Positions 34,739 through 43,901 of a stretch of DNA of 64,000 bases are shown piece after piece. The notes below the pieces were generated by a model. That model was not told the DNA's origin. It saw only the letters and a program-made list of their open reading frames with translations, and ran no database searches. The DNA comes from Pseudoalteromonas umbrosa. Its GTDB lineage: Bacteria > Pseudomonadota > Gammaproteobacteria > Enterobacterales > Alteromonadaceae. Made by a program: the position numbers and the translations under genes. The DNA is taken from contig NZ_JASJUU010000001.1 in NCBI RefSeq assembly GCF_030125375.1, forward strand, positions 496,001-560,000, written 5' to 3'. Numbering within the stretch: the first letter of the stretch is position 1; the number at the start of each line of letters is the position of its first letter.

Positions 34739-36259
34739 ATGAATAATAAGATTAAAAAAGTGGTTATCGCAGGCGGCGGCACAAGCGGTTGGATAACTGC
34801 CAATTATTTAAGCCAATTAATAGAGCAAGTTGAAATTGTGCTCGTTGAGTCTGAAGAAATTGGGATTATAGGTGTTGGAGAAGGGACGTTTCCAACAATT
34901 AGAAGAACGATGCAGGCGTTTGGAGTTGATGAACAAGATCTGGTAAACCATTGTGAGGCAACTTTTAAGCAAGCGATTAAATTTGTAAATTGGATGAAGC
35001 CTCAACCTGGCGAAGAAAATAATTTTTACTATCACTTATTTGATGTGCCTAGAAAAGCTCCAAATTTGGATTTGTCGATAGAGTGGTTGAAAGATCAAAG
35101 TGTTGGCGAGTTTGCGTCTTCGGTGAGCGCGCAAGCTAGAAATTGTGATCTACGTTTAAGCCCACGTTATCCGACAGACCGGCAGTATGAAAGTGAGCAT
35201 AACTATGCTTACCACCTTGATGCAAAAAAAATGGCAGCTTTTTTAGCGAAAAAGGCACAAGAAAAAGGTATACAACGAATTGAAGGTAAAATTGTCTCCG
35301 TATCCCAAAATGCACAGGGGGATATTAGCGCGTTGCACCTTGAAAGTGGCCAGCAAATTGAGGGTGACTTGTTTGTTGACTGCACAGGTTTTAAAGCACT
35401 AATCATTGGCGAAACTCTTAATGTTCCTTTTGAAAGTAAGGCTGACAATTTATTTGTTGATCATGCACTGACTATTCAAATACCCTATGAAAGCGAGCAG
35501 CAAGATATAGAGTCTGCGACCATCACAACTGCACAAACGGCTGGCTGGATTTGGGATATTGGCTTGCAGTCTCGTAGAGGTGTTGGTTATGTATATTCTT
35601 CAAAGCATATTAGCCATGAGGCAGCCAAAAAAGAGTTATGTACTTATCTAGGAAAAGATTCGTCAGCAGAGCTAGATTGTAGATTGGTGAAAATGAATGT
35701 GGGGTATCGTCGTGAGTTTTGGCATAAAAACTGTGTTTCAATCGGTTTAGCACAAGGCTTCTTAGAGCCCTTGGAGTCTACAGCAATAGTTATGATTGAA
35801 GCTGCTGCTCACTACTTGTTAGAAAAGTTTCCTCATGACCAACAATCCATGGCAGTGACTGCACAGAGGTTTAACGATAGCTTTAAAGAAAGATGGGACA
35901 GTATCGTTGATTTTGTCAAGCTACACTATGTATTATCGGACAGAGAAGAGCCTTTTTGGGTAGATAACCGTAAAGAGCAGGGGATCCCAACTTCGCTTCA
36001 AGATAAGTTAGCCGGCTGGAAATATCATCCACCTTCAGAGTATGATTTTTCAATAAACGATATATTTGCAGCTGACAGCTATTCGTATATTCTCTATGGT
36101 ATGGGGTACGGTACAGAGACTCCGATAAATCGTTTATCTTCACGCCCTGAAAGAGACATTGAGTCGTTTAAATCTTTCCTTTATGGGCTTTCGAAAGATC
36201 TCCCATCTCATCGCTCATATATCAATAGTGTGAAGCAGTTTGGTATACAAAAACTATAG
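34739..36259 (+). CDS. Tryptophan-halogenase-family flavin-dependent protein
   Basis: From ATG 34739 the product has 506 residues. It has the FAD-binding start KKVVIAGGGTSGWITANYL and GIIGVGEGTFPTIR, the Lys corresponding to the catalytic Lys of PrnA (K77 in TFKQAIKFVNW), and FLEPLESTAI, which matches the Glu region at the substrate tunnel. The halogenase signature WxWxIP appears as W270-I-W272-D-I274-G275, with Gly for Pro. These features support a PrnA-like fold and FADH2 chemistry, but the substitution leaves halogenation unproven. A flavin reductase is not nearby. It is the last gene before a strong terminator. Confidence 0.88.
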   Translation: MNNKIKKVVIAGGGTSGWITANYLSQLIEQVEIVLVESEEIGIIGVGEGTFPTIRRTMQAFGVDEQDLVNHCEATFKQAIKFVNWMKPQPGEENNFYYHLFDVPRKAPNLDLSIEWLKDQSVGEFASSVSAQARNCDLRLSPRYPTDRQYESEHNYAYHLDAKKMAAFLAKKAQEKGIQRIEGKIVSVSQNAQGDISALHLESGQQIEGDLFVDCTGFKALIIGETLNVPFESKADNLFVDHALTIQIPYESEQQDIESATITTAQTAGWIWDIGLQSRRGVGYVYSSKHISHEAAKKELCTYLGKDSSAELDCRLVKMNVGYRREFWHKNCVSIGLAQGFLEPLESTAIVMIEAAAHYLLEKFPHDQQSMAVTAQRFNDSFKERWDSIVDFVKLHYVLSDREEPFWVDNRKEQGIPTSLQDKLAGWKYHPPSEYDFSINDIFAADSYSYILYGMGYGTETPINRLSSRPERDIESFKSFLYGLSKDLPSHRSYINSVKQFGIQKL

Positions 36260-36281
36260 CGAGCACTGATTTTGCTATTGC

Positions 36282-36297
36282 TTTACATTAATGTAAA
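36282..36297. promoter_or_regulatory. Perfect 16-base palindrome
   Basis: TTTACATTAATGTAAA lies between the halogenase-like gene and its terminator. It could be a regulator site or chance in AT-rich DNA. The regulator is unknown. Confidence 0.3.
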
Positions 36298-36310
36298 TAA
36301 GTGTTGGAAA

Positions 36311-36350
36311 TTATCGCCACCATTATAAGGTGGCGATAAACAATTTTTTT
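36311..36350 (+). terminator. Rho-independent terminator of the haloperoxidase-halogenase operon
   Basis: TTATCGCCACC-ATTATAA-GGTGGCGATAA, an 11-base perfect stem, then ACAA and seven T. Confidence 0.92.
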
Positions 36351-36504
36351 AAATTCTAAATAGATTGAAATTCGTTCTCCTCCCACCATCTATGTATCTT
36401 GAGGCTTGTATAATAGTAAATATTTAGCTTCCAATTTGTCTCGAAAACCGATAGCCTTAGGACCACAAAAAAGTAATAATTTCGAATTTGAATGGAGTAG
36501 TATT

Positions 36505-37215
36505 ATGGCGGAGCAACAAGTGCAGCCTTTACACAACGAGAAGCATGCTAACCTTAAAGTACAAAACGGCATCAATGTTGAATTTCTTAAGTCTCAGCAC
36601 CTAATCCCTGTTGTTGCACATGAGTTTGCTCGTGTTGCAACTGAATTCCCAATGGCTTTTGTTAAAAATACTGAATCAGGTCAGTTTCAAGCTGTTGCAT
36701 TATTTGGTCTTGAGCCAGGTGAAAACCTATATGTTAAAGATGGCAAGTGGCAAGCAGGTTTTGCACCTTTAGCTGCTGCTCGCTACCCGTTTGGTCTTGT
36801 TAAGCACCCTGAAGAAGATCAATTTGGTATCGTTATCGACGAAGCAAGCCCACTTGTAAGTGAAGAAACTGGTAACGCACTATTTGCTGACGGTAAAGAA
36901 ACAGAATATCTTCAAGCACGTAAAGAAGCGTTAGTAAACTATGTTGAATTTGCACGTGTAACAGAAGTATTCACTCAGTTCCTTGCTGAAAAAGAGCTTT
37001 TAGTTCAACAGACTCTTACTGTAGAAATCGCTGGTGAGAAAAAAGACATCAATGGTATCTACCTTGTAGATGAGCGTAAGCTTAATGAATTAAGCGATGA
37101 GGATTACCTAGAGCTTCGTAAGCGTGGCTACCTAGCACCAATCTTTGCTTTCCTTACGTCAACTCACCAAGTTGCGCGTCTAGCTCGTCTTAAAGCACAA
37201 TCACAAGAAGCATAA
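36505..37215 (+). CDS. SapC family protein
   Basis: The ATG at 36505 with GGAG seven bases upstream gives 236 residues; the longer frame starting at 36406 has a poor N-terminus. The protein has the SapC pattern: LNEKHANLKVQNG-like start, LIPVVAHEFARVATEFPMAF, VALFGLEPGENLYV and FAPLAAARYPFGLV. SapC-family genes often accompany TonB receptors and tryptophan-halogenase-like genes in proteobacteria; the true function is unclear despite the name. It has its own promoter space after the operon terminator and its own terminator. Confidence 0.88.
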   Translation: MAEQQVQPLHNEKHANLKVQNGINVEFLKSQHLIPVVAHEFARVATEFPMAFVKNTESGQFQAVALFGLEPGENLYVKDGKWQAGFAPLAAARYPFGLVKHPEEDQFGIVIDEASPLVSEETGNALFADGKETEYLQARKEALVNYVEFARVTEVFTQFLAEKELLVQQTLTVEIAGEKKDINGIYLVDERKLNELSDEDYLELRKRGYLAPIFAFLTSTHQVARLARLKAQSQEA

Positions 37216-37234
37216 TTAATATTATCTTTAAGTG

Positions 37235-37262
37235 AAAAAAAAGCGCCCTTGGGCGCTTTTTT
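37235..37262 (+). terminator. Rho-independent terminator of sapC
   Basis: A-run, AGCGCCC-TT-GGGCGCT stem, T-run. Confidence 0.93.
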
Positions 37263-37410
37263 GTTTTTGCAATCGAAGTATTACAAGTTCGCACTTTATA
37301 TTTGCAATTCGAGTTCTGTACTTAGGCGCATATTGTTGCACAAATGCAGTCATAAGTTTATCTTGCCTGGTTAAGTAACAAATAAATCATAAATAAAACA
37401 GGAACTCAGG

Positions 37411-38442
37411 ATGCGCAAGTTAACAATGCTTAGCTCTGCATTTGTAATGCTCACCACTTTGCAAGTGTCTGCTACAGAAATCAACAAGTCACCTATTGCT
37501 ATCGCTATCCATGGTGGCGCTGGCACAATTGAAAAAAGTCGATTCACACCAGAGCAAGAAAAAGCGTATCGCGCAAAGCTTAAAGAAGCGGTAGAAGCGG
37601 GCTATCAGGCACTTGATAAAGGTGGTGATAGTCTTGATGCAATTGCTATTGCGATTAATATTTTAGAGGACTCTCCTTTTTTTAATGCAGGTAAAGGCGC
37701 TGTCTATACCTATGAAGGCCATCATGAACTAGATGCCTCAATCATGGATGGGCGAGACCGTCAAGCTGGCGCCGTATCGGGGGTTAAACACGTAAAAAAC
37801 CCGATTAATCTCGCTCGTGAGGTGATGGAAAACTCTGTCCACGTTATGCTCAGCGGAGAAGGAGCAGAAAAGTTTGCGAAGCAGCAGGGTCTAGAACTTG
37901 TTAAGTCTGAGTACTTTAATACCCCACATAGATATGAAGCTTTGTTGCGAGCAAAAGAAAAGCTCAAACAAAAAGAAAGCGGCACCAAAGACTACCAAGC
38001 GTTGCATCAGGCACTTCCAGTGCGTTATAAAATGGGTACAGTGGGCGCTGTTGCGTTAGACAAACATGGTAACCTAGCTGCAGGTACCTCTACAGGGGGG
38101 ATGACTGCAAAGCGTTATGGTAGAGTGGGCGACTCACCAATCATTGGTGCCGGTACTTTCGCGGATAACAGTTCATGTGCTGTTTCTGCAACTGGACATG
38201 GGGAGTACTTTATTCGATATAATGTCGCTGCCGATATTTGTGCACGCGTTGCTTATCAAAATAAATCCATAAACCAAGCAGGTAAAGAAGTGATTTTTGG
38301 CCCTATGTATAAAGCGGGTGGAACGGGTGGTGTGATCATCGTCGATTCGAAAGGTAACATCAGCATGCCATTCAATACGAAAGGTATGTATAGAGCGAGT
38401 AAATCAAATTCAACGCAAACCTATGTAGAGATTTTTAAATAG
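37411..38442 (+). CDS. iaaA: Isoaspartyl peptidase / L-asparaginase (Ntn hydrolase), exported
   Basis: The 343-residue precursor has a signal peptide ending near LQVSA. The mature protein is a plant-type asparaginase: AIAIHGGAGTIEKSR, FFNAGKGAVYTYEGHHELDA, and the autocleavage site KMGTVGAVALD with nucleophile Thr 210, then GGMTAKRYGRVGDSPIIGAG. Autoproteolysis before Thr 210 gives the active enzyme, which removes beta-aspartyl residues or hydrolyses Asn. The E. coli family enzyme is cytoplasmic; the signal peptide suggests a periplasmic scavenging form. It stands alone between terminators. Confidence 0.93.
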   Translation: MRKLTMLSSAFVMLTTLQVSATEINKSPIAIAIHGGAGTIEKSRFTPEQEKAYRAKLKEAVEAGYQALDKGGDSLDAIAIAINILEDSPFFNAGKGAVYTYEGHHELDASIMDGRDRQAGAVSGVKHVKNPINLAREVMENSVHVMLSGEGAEKFAKQQGLELVKSEYFNTPHRYEALLRAKEKLKQKESGTKDYQALHQALPVRYKMGTVGAVALDKHGNLAAGTSTGGMTAKRYGRVGDSPIIGAGTFADNSSCAVSATGHGEYFIRYNVAADICARVAYQNKSINQAGKEVIFGPMYKAGGTGGVIIVDSKGNISMPFNTKGMYRASKSNSTQTYVEIFK

Positions 38443-38478
38443 CCGCTTCAATTGTTGATTCTTAGGCAAATTTTTCAG

Positions 38479-38513
38479 TGCCAGCTACTATTATAAAAGT
38501 AGCTGGCATTTTA
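38479..38513 (+). terminator. Rho-independent terminator after the isoaspartyl peptidase gene
   Basis: TGCCAGCTACT / AGTAGCTGGCA stem (38479-38489 with 38498-38508) followed by TTTT. Confidence 0.85.
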
Positions 38514-38529
38514 TTTGGGGGAATAAACA

Positions 38530-38958
38530 ATGCAATCAGTTAAAGTAGCAGATTATTTTAATCACAGACCAGTAACGTTTAGTTCAAATATGCGTATTGA
38601 AATGGCGGTTGAAAAGCTTTTACAAAGTGGTCAATCAGGCGGTCCTGTTTTAGATGACAACCAAAAAGTCATTGGGTTTTTATCTGAGCAAGATTGTATT
38701 AAAAAGATGCTGGAAGCAACATATCAAAATGAGTCCCACAGTATTGTCTCTGATGTTATGAATAAGCAACCTGTATGCGTAAGTCCCGATGACAGTATTT
38801 TGCAAATTGCCGATAGGATGTCTAACGACAAACCTAAATTGTATCCGGTTTGTGACGAAGATGGCCGACTAGTTGGGGTAATTACCAGAGCACATGTTTT
38901 ACTCGCTTTTGATAAACATTTGCACGATACTTACGAATCAGGCAACAGATTTGTTTAA
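38530..38958 (+). CDS. CBS-domain protein
   Basis: The 142-residue protein is two tandem CBS domains (VADYFNHRPVTFSSNM with LDDNQKVIGFLSEQDCIKKM; VMNKQPVCVSPDDSI with CDEDGRLVGVITRAHVL). CBS pairs bind adenine nucleotides and regulate partners, which cannot be named here. No other domain is present. It stands alone before hrpA, whose transcript could include it (about 80-base gap). Confidence 0.9.
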   Translation: MQSVKVADYFNHRPVTFSSNMRIEMAVEKLLQSGQSGGPVLDDNQKVIGFLSEQDCIKKMLEATYQNESHSIVSDVMNKQPVCVSPDDSILQIADRMSNDKPKLYPVCDEDGRLVGVITRAHVLLAFDKHLHDTYESGNRFV

Positions 38959-39037
38959 AAACTTGTTTTTACTTGGGTAGATTACTCAGGTTTTGATAAA
39001 CTACGCGGCGATTTTGGAATTTTCAAGGTGTCGTGTA

Positions 39038-42000
39038 GTGGACTTAAAGTCGTTGTATTCAGGTATCCCTTTTTGTTTAAAGAAGGATCAGTTTTTATTT
39101 AAAAAACGTCTACAAGGCGTGAAAAAAATAGCCGACGAAAAGAAGCAACAAAAAGTGATTGCTCAAATCGGCGAGTCCATTGCCCGAAGCCAGCAGTTGA
39201 AAACGCAACGTCAAGAAGGTTTACCGCAAGTAACCTACCCTGAAGCTTTACCTGTAAGCCAGAAAAAAGAAGACATCAAGCAAGCGATTGCTGAAAACCA
39301 AGTGGTTATCGTAGCAGGTGAAACAGGGTCAGGTAAAACCACTCAGCTACCAAAAATTTGTCTTGAGCTTGGTCGAGGTATTGACGGTTATATAGGCCAT
39401 ACGCAGCCTCGTCGATTAGCCGCAAGAAGTGTTGCGAACCGAATTGCTGAAGAAGTGGGTTGTGAGCTAGGTGAAGAAGTCGGCTTTAAAATTCGCTTTA
39501 GCGACCAAGTTTCTGATAAAAGCTATGTAAAGTTGATGACTGACGGTATTTTACTGGCTGAAATTCAACAAGATCGATTTTTAAATCAATACGACACCAT
39601 CATTATTGACGAAGCCCACGAGCGTAGCCTTAATATTGACTTTATTTTAGGCTATTTGAAAAACTTACTACCAAAGCGCCCAGATCTTAAAGTTATTATC
39701 ACCTCAGCAACCATTGATCCTGAGCGTTTCTCAAAGCATTTCAATGATGCGCCAATCATTGAAGTGTCAGGTAGAACCTTCCCTGTAGAAGTGCGTTATC
39801 GCCCTGTTATCGATGTATCAGGTGAAGAGAGTGAAGCCGAGAATGACCAGCTACAAGGTATATTTGACGCAGTTGATGAGCTGTGTGATGCAGGCCCAGG
39901 TGATATTCTTATTTTCATGAATGGTGAGCGAGAAATTCGTGATACGGCTGATGCGCTGTCAAAACGCAACTTAAAAGGCGTTGAGATTTTACCGCTGTTT
40001 GCACGTCTCTCGAATGCTGAACAAAACCGAATTTTTGCGCCCCATAGCCATCGTCGCATTGTACTTGCCACGAATGTTGCTGAAACATCCCTAACAGTAC
40101 CTGGTATACGATATGTCATAGACCCGGGTACGGCGCGTATAAGTCGTTATAGCTATCGAACAAAAGTTCAGCGCCTGCCAATTGAAGCGGTTTCTCAGGC
40201 AAGTGCAAATCAACGAATGGGTCGATGTGGTCGAGTTGCTGCGGGTATTTGTATTCGCCTTTATTCTGAAGAAGACTTTTTAGGGCGGCCAGAATTTACA
40301 GATCCTGAAATTCTTAGAACTAATCTCGCATCCGTTATTTTACAGATGCTTGCACTTGGCCTTGGTGATATTGCTAAGTTTCCATTTGTACAGGCGCCAG
40401 ATAGTCGAAATATCAAAGATGGTATGGCGCTTCTGGAAGAGCTTGGCGCGGTAAAAGCAGCATCACGTCGAGAAAACGCCAAGTTGACTCAAGCTGGTAG
40501 AAAGTTAAGCCGTTTACCAATTGATCCCCGTTTAGCAAGAATGGTGATGGCATCAGCAGAGCAAGGCGCTTTAAATGAAGTTATCGTCATTGCGGCAGCG
40601 CTGTCTATTCAAGATCCACGAGAACGACCTCAAGAGAAACGCGGGGCGGCAGATGAAAAGCATGGCCGATTCGACGACCCTAACTCTGATTTCATGGCAT
40701 TTTTGAATTTATGGCAATATTTAGAAGAGCAGCAAGAAGCACTGTCGCGAAGTCAATTCAGAAAGCAGTGCCAAAAAGACTTCTTAGCTTATATGCGTAT
40801 CCGTGAGTGGCAAGACATAGTTTATCAGCTTAAGACTGTGTGTGATGAAATGGAGTTTAAGGGTTCTGGCAACGAAGCGGGCTTTGATGCTATCCATCAA
40901 TCTTTACTTAGCGGTATGCTCAGCCATATTGGTATGAAAGATGAAAAACAGCACTATAAAGGCGCACGCAATAGTCTTTTCCATATTTTCCCAGGCTCCG
41001 CATTATTTAAGAAAAGCCCTAAGTGGTTGATGTCAGCGGAGCTGGTAGAGACGAGTAAGTTGTATGCACGTATTAATGCCAAAATTGATTTAGCCTGGGT
41101 TGCGCCTCTAGCGCAGCACCTTGTAAAACGCAGCTATAGCGAGCCTCATTGGGAGAAAAAGCAGGGTGCAATTATCGCTTTTGAACAACAAACGCTTTAC
41201 GGGTTGACCATTGTTTCGAAAAAGCGCACCGTTTACAGCCAAATTGACCCAGTTATTAGCCGAGAGCTATTCATTAAAGAGGCGCTTATTGGTCAACAGC
41301 TTGGTCAAAAAGCCCAGTTTTTAGAATATAACCAATCTCTTGTTGAAGAGATCCAATCATTAGAAAACAAAGCCAGACGCCGAGATATCTTGGTAGATGA
41401 ACAAACTATGTTTGAGTTTTATGATGAGCGGATCCCAAGTGATGTAAATAATCGAGCTGCATTTAATCAGTGGTTTAAAAAGCACAGTGATAAACGTGTT
41501 TTGCACATGAGCAGAGAGTCCTTAATGCAACACGATGCTGATAAGGTAACCGCTTTTGATTACCCAGATATTTGGCAACAGGGTAATTTAACACTGCCAC
41601 TGAATTACCACTTTGAACCAGGAAAAGCCGTTGATGGTGTGACCGTTAATATTCCTTTGGCGTTGCTTAATCAGGTTCAAAACGAAGGCTTTGATTGGCA
41701 TATTCCAGCGCTTAGGCATGAATTGATCTGCGCATTAATTAAGAGTTTGCCAAAGACTTTGCGAAGAAACTTCGTGCCTGCGCCTAATTATGCGGATGCG
41801 GTATTGGCTTCAATTGAGCCTTTACAAGGGGCTTTACTCGAATCATTGGCGACAAGATTATTGCGTATGACCGGTGTCAAAGTGGCCGAAACTGATTGGG
41901 ATCTTAGCTCGCTGGAAAACCATTTGAAGATGCAATTTGAGGTGGTAGATGATTCGGGCAAGGTGATTGCACATGGCTTTGATTTAGAGGCGTTGAAAGA

Positions 42001-42919
42001 AAAACTGCAAGGCAAAGTTTCACAAACGCTTTCTAAAGTTGCAGAAAAGGGCATTGAACAAGAGGATTTAACCGAGTGGGTATTTGGGGAGTTACCAAAA
42101 GAATATACCAAGACCCAAGGTGGCTATGAGATTAAGGCATTCCCTGCGTTGGTGGATAAAAAAGATAGCACTTCAATCTCGCTATTTGATCACCCTGATA
42201 AAGCAGCTCAAGCGCACCAACTGGGCTTGCGTAGACTTATTCTGCTTAACATTCCTTCACCGGTAAAATACTTACAGCAGCATTTACCAAATAAGGCTAA
42301 ATTGGGACTGTACTTTAATCCATTTGGGAAAATTCATGATTTAATCTCTGACTGTACAGCAGCTGGCGTAGATAGCCTATTAAAGCAGTTTGATACGATT
42401 AGAGATGAATCTGAGTTTGAGCGTGCTAAAGAGTATATTCGTGGCGAGCTAGGCGATCAAGTAGTGGAAATTGCATCGCAAGTGGAACAAGTATTGAGTA
42501 TTGCTCACAGTGTCAATAAACGCATGAAAGGCCGTGTTGATTTGACTATGATCACTGCACATGGCGATATTAAATCTCAGCTAGAGTTGCTTATCTTTAG
42601 AGGGTTTGTGAGTGATCACGGTGCTGACAAAATCGTCGACCTTTTGCGCTATTTGAAAGCCATTGAAAAGCGCTTAGAAAAGTTACCCGTTGACCCTAAC
42701 CGAGATCGTTTATGCGTACTAGAGTTAGATAAAGTATCAGAGTTGTACAGTCAAAAGTGCAACAAGGTGCCAAAAGGGATGCCTGTACCAAAAGAACTCA
42801 TGCATATTTTTTGGATGATACAGGAACTAAGAGTGTCTTTATTTGCTCAAACCTTAGGTACACCTTACCCAATTTCGGCTAAGCGTGTCATGAATGCATT
42901 AAATGAATTGGATTTATAG
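39038..42919 (+). CDS. hrpA: ATP-dependent RNA helicase HrpA
   Basis: The product has 1293 residues from GTG 39038, which has AAGG nine bases upstream; the open frame extends to a TTG at 38993 with poorer spacing. E. coli HrpA has a similar distance before the shared RLQGVKK segment. Motifs: GETGSGKTTQLPKI (Walker A), IIIDEAHERS (DEAH), ITSATIDPERFSKHF, and QRMGRCGRVAAG (motif VI), then ratchet/OB-like regions and the HrpA-specific C-terminal half. HrpA unwinds stalled ribosome/mRNA complexes and helps rescue collided ribosomes. The protein is full length. Confidence 0.95.
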   Translation: MDLKSLYSGIPFCLKKDQFLFKKRLQGVKKIADEKKQQKVIAQIGESIARSQQLKTQRQEGLPQVTYPEALPVSQKKEDIKQAIAENQVVIVAGETGSGKTTQLPKICLELGRGIDGYIGHTQPRRLAARSVANRIAEEVGCELGEEVGFKIRFSDQVSDKSYVKLMTDGILLAEIQQDRFLNQYDTIIIDEAHERSLNIDFILGYLKNLLPKRPDLKVIITSATIDPERFSKHFNDAPIIEVSGRTFPVEVRYRPVIDVSGEESEAENDQLQGIFDAVDELCDAGPGDILIFMNGEREIRDTADALSKRNLKGVEILPLFARLSNAEQNRIFAPHSHRRIVLATNVAETSLTVPGIRYVIDPGTARISRYSYRTKVQRLPIEAVSQASANQRMGRCGRVAAGICIRLYSEEDFLGRPEFTDPEILRTNLASVILQMLALGLGDIAKFPFVQAPDSRNIKDGMALLEELGAVKAASRRENAKLTQAGRKLSRLPIDPRLARMVMASAEQGALNEVIVIAAALSIQDPRERPQEKRGAADEKHGRFDDPNSDFMAFLNLWQYLEEQQEALSRSQFRKQCQKDFLAYMRIREWQDIVYQLKTVCDEMEFKGSGNEAGFDAIHQSLLSGMLSHIGMKDEKQHYKGARNSLFHIFPGSALFKKSPKWLMSAELVETSKLYARINAKIDLAWVAPLAQHLVKRSYSEPHWEKKQGAIIAFEQQTLYGLTIVSKKRTVYSQIDPVISRELFIKEALIGQQLGQKAQFLEYNQSLVEEIQSLENKARRRDILVDEQTMFEFYDERIPSDVNNRAAFNQWFKKHSDKRVLHMSRESLMQHDADKVTAFDYPDIWQQGNLTLPLNYHFEPGKAVDGVTVNIPLALLNQVQNEGFDWHIPALRHELICALIKSLPKTLRRNFVPAPNYADAVLASIEPLQGALLESLATRLLRMTGVKVAETDWDLSSLENHLKMQFEVVDDSGKVIAHGFDLEALKEKLQGKVSQTLSKVAEKGIEQEDLTEWVFGELPKEYTKTQGGYEIKAFPALVDKKDSTSISLFDHPDKAAQAHQLGLRRLILLNIPSPVKYLQQHLPNKAKLGLYFNPFGKIHDLISDCTAAGVDSLLKQFDTIRDESEFERAKEYIRGELGDQVVEIASQVEQVLSIAHSVNKRMKGRVDLTMITAHGDIKSQLELLIFRGFVSDHGADKIVDLLRYLKAIEKRLEKLPVDPNRDRLCVLELDKVSELYSQKCNKVPKGMPVPKELMHIFWMIQELRVSLFAQTLGTPYPISAKRVMNALNELDL

Positions 42920-43004
42920 GAATTGACTTGCAATTTGCTTTGAGCCAATTACCTTAATAAGAGGATTTAAATTTTTGGATTGTGATAAGGAAGCGACATT
43001 GACT

Positions 43005-43388
43005 ATGTCCACGCAGCAAAGACGGAGTAGAACACCGCATGTGCTAGTTGTTGATGATGAGTACTTTAACTACGAAATGTTGTCGATGGCTTTGTCAGAT
43101 GCGTTTAAATTCAGTTATGCAGAATCTGGGATCAGTTGCTTGTCAAATGCGATCGCGGACCCTCCGGACGTGATTTTGCTTGATGTTTGTATGCCTGGCT
43201 TAGATGGGTATGATACTTGCCGCATGCTGAAAAATACACCCGAAACCAAAGATATTCCGGTAATGATGGTCTCAGGTTTAGAATCTGAGCAAGAGAAACA
43301 AGCAGGGTATGAAGCGGGTTGTGATGAATATGTCGTTAAACCATTCGCCATGCAATCGCTTTTGGAAAAAATAAAAAATATGGTCTAG
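43005..43388 (+). CDS. Response regulator, receiver domain only
   Basis: From ATG 43005 about 127 residues; TTG 42999 is an alternative with better spacing to AAGGAAG. It is a single receiver domain: HVLVVDDEYFNYEMLSMAL (acidic pocket), VILLDVCMPGLDGYD with the phosphorylated Asp, VMMVSGLES (Thr/Ser switch), and DEYVVKPFAMQSL (conserved Lys). There is no output domain. A PilZ gene follows by ten bases, so phosphorelay and c-di-GMP signals may meet. Confidence 0.9.
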   Translation: MSTQQRRSRTPHVLVVDDEYFNYEMLSMALSDAFKFSYAESGISCLSNAIADPPDVILLDVCMPGLDGYDTCRMLKNTPETKDIPVMMVSGLESEQEKQAGYEAGCDEYVVKPFAMQSLLEKIKNMV

Positions 43389-43397
43389 GAGCTCACT

Positions 43398-43694
43398 ATG
43401 ATCCATGAAGATAAACGTCGTTTTATGCGCATGATGGTCAATGCGCAAGCTGAGTTAACGGTAAGCCAATCTGGGGAAAAGTTTCTTGGCACATGCCTAG
43501 ATTTAAGCGCTACTGGTTTGTCCGTTGAGATTGAACATCCCTTGGAAGTAGGTGAGTTGGTGACTGTGTTCATCAATAGTAAAAGCACAACGATCCCGCC
43601 TTTTAATGCCAGCGCTAAAGTGGTGCGCAGCAGTAGTAATGAAGATGTAGCAGAACGCTATGTTGTTGGTTTAGAAATCGTTCAATTTAATTAG
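43398..43694 (+). CDS. PilZ-domain protein
   Basis: This 98-residue protein has the c-di-GMP-binding RxxxR start (EDKRRFMRMMVNAQAEL) and the CLDLSATGLSVEIEHPLEVG segment that supplies the (D/N)xSxxG motif as DLSATG. AGGAG precedes the ATG. It is the only other gene in the unit with the receiver protein and could be its output partner. Confidence 0.88.
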   Translation: MIHEDKRRFMRMMVNAQAELTVSQSGEKFLGTCLDLSATGLSVEIEHPLEVGELVTVFINSKSTTIPPFNASAKVVRSSSNEDVAERYVVGLEIVQFN

Positions 43695-43707
43695 TTGCTA
43701 ATATCTT

Positions 43708-43735
43708 ATACGAAGGCGAGGTTTTGCCTTCGTAT
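43708..43735 (+). terminator. Stem-loop after the PilZ gene
   Basis: ATACGAAGGC / GCCTTCGTAT with an eight-base loop; there is no good T-run, so it may stabilise the 3' end. Confidence 0.5.
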
Positions 43736-43901
43736 CTCTAACTTCCACGGTTTTTGCACATTCATATCCGATACTACTTGTAGTAAATTAGAAACAAGCC
43801 TTTATATACATTACACGCAAAGCCTGCATTGATATAGGTGCAATATGTTGGGCGCTGGATACAGAGTATTTGCTTGTATCTTTGATTTTTATGGAGTTTA
43901 A

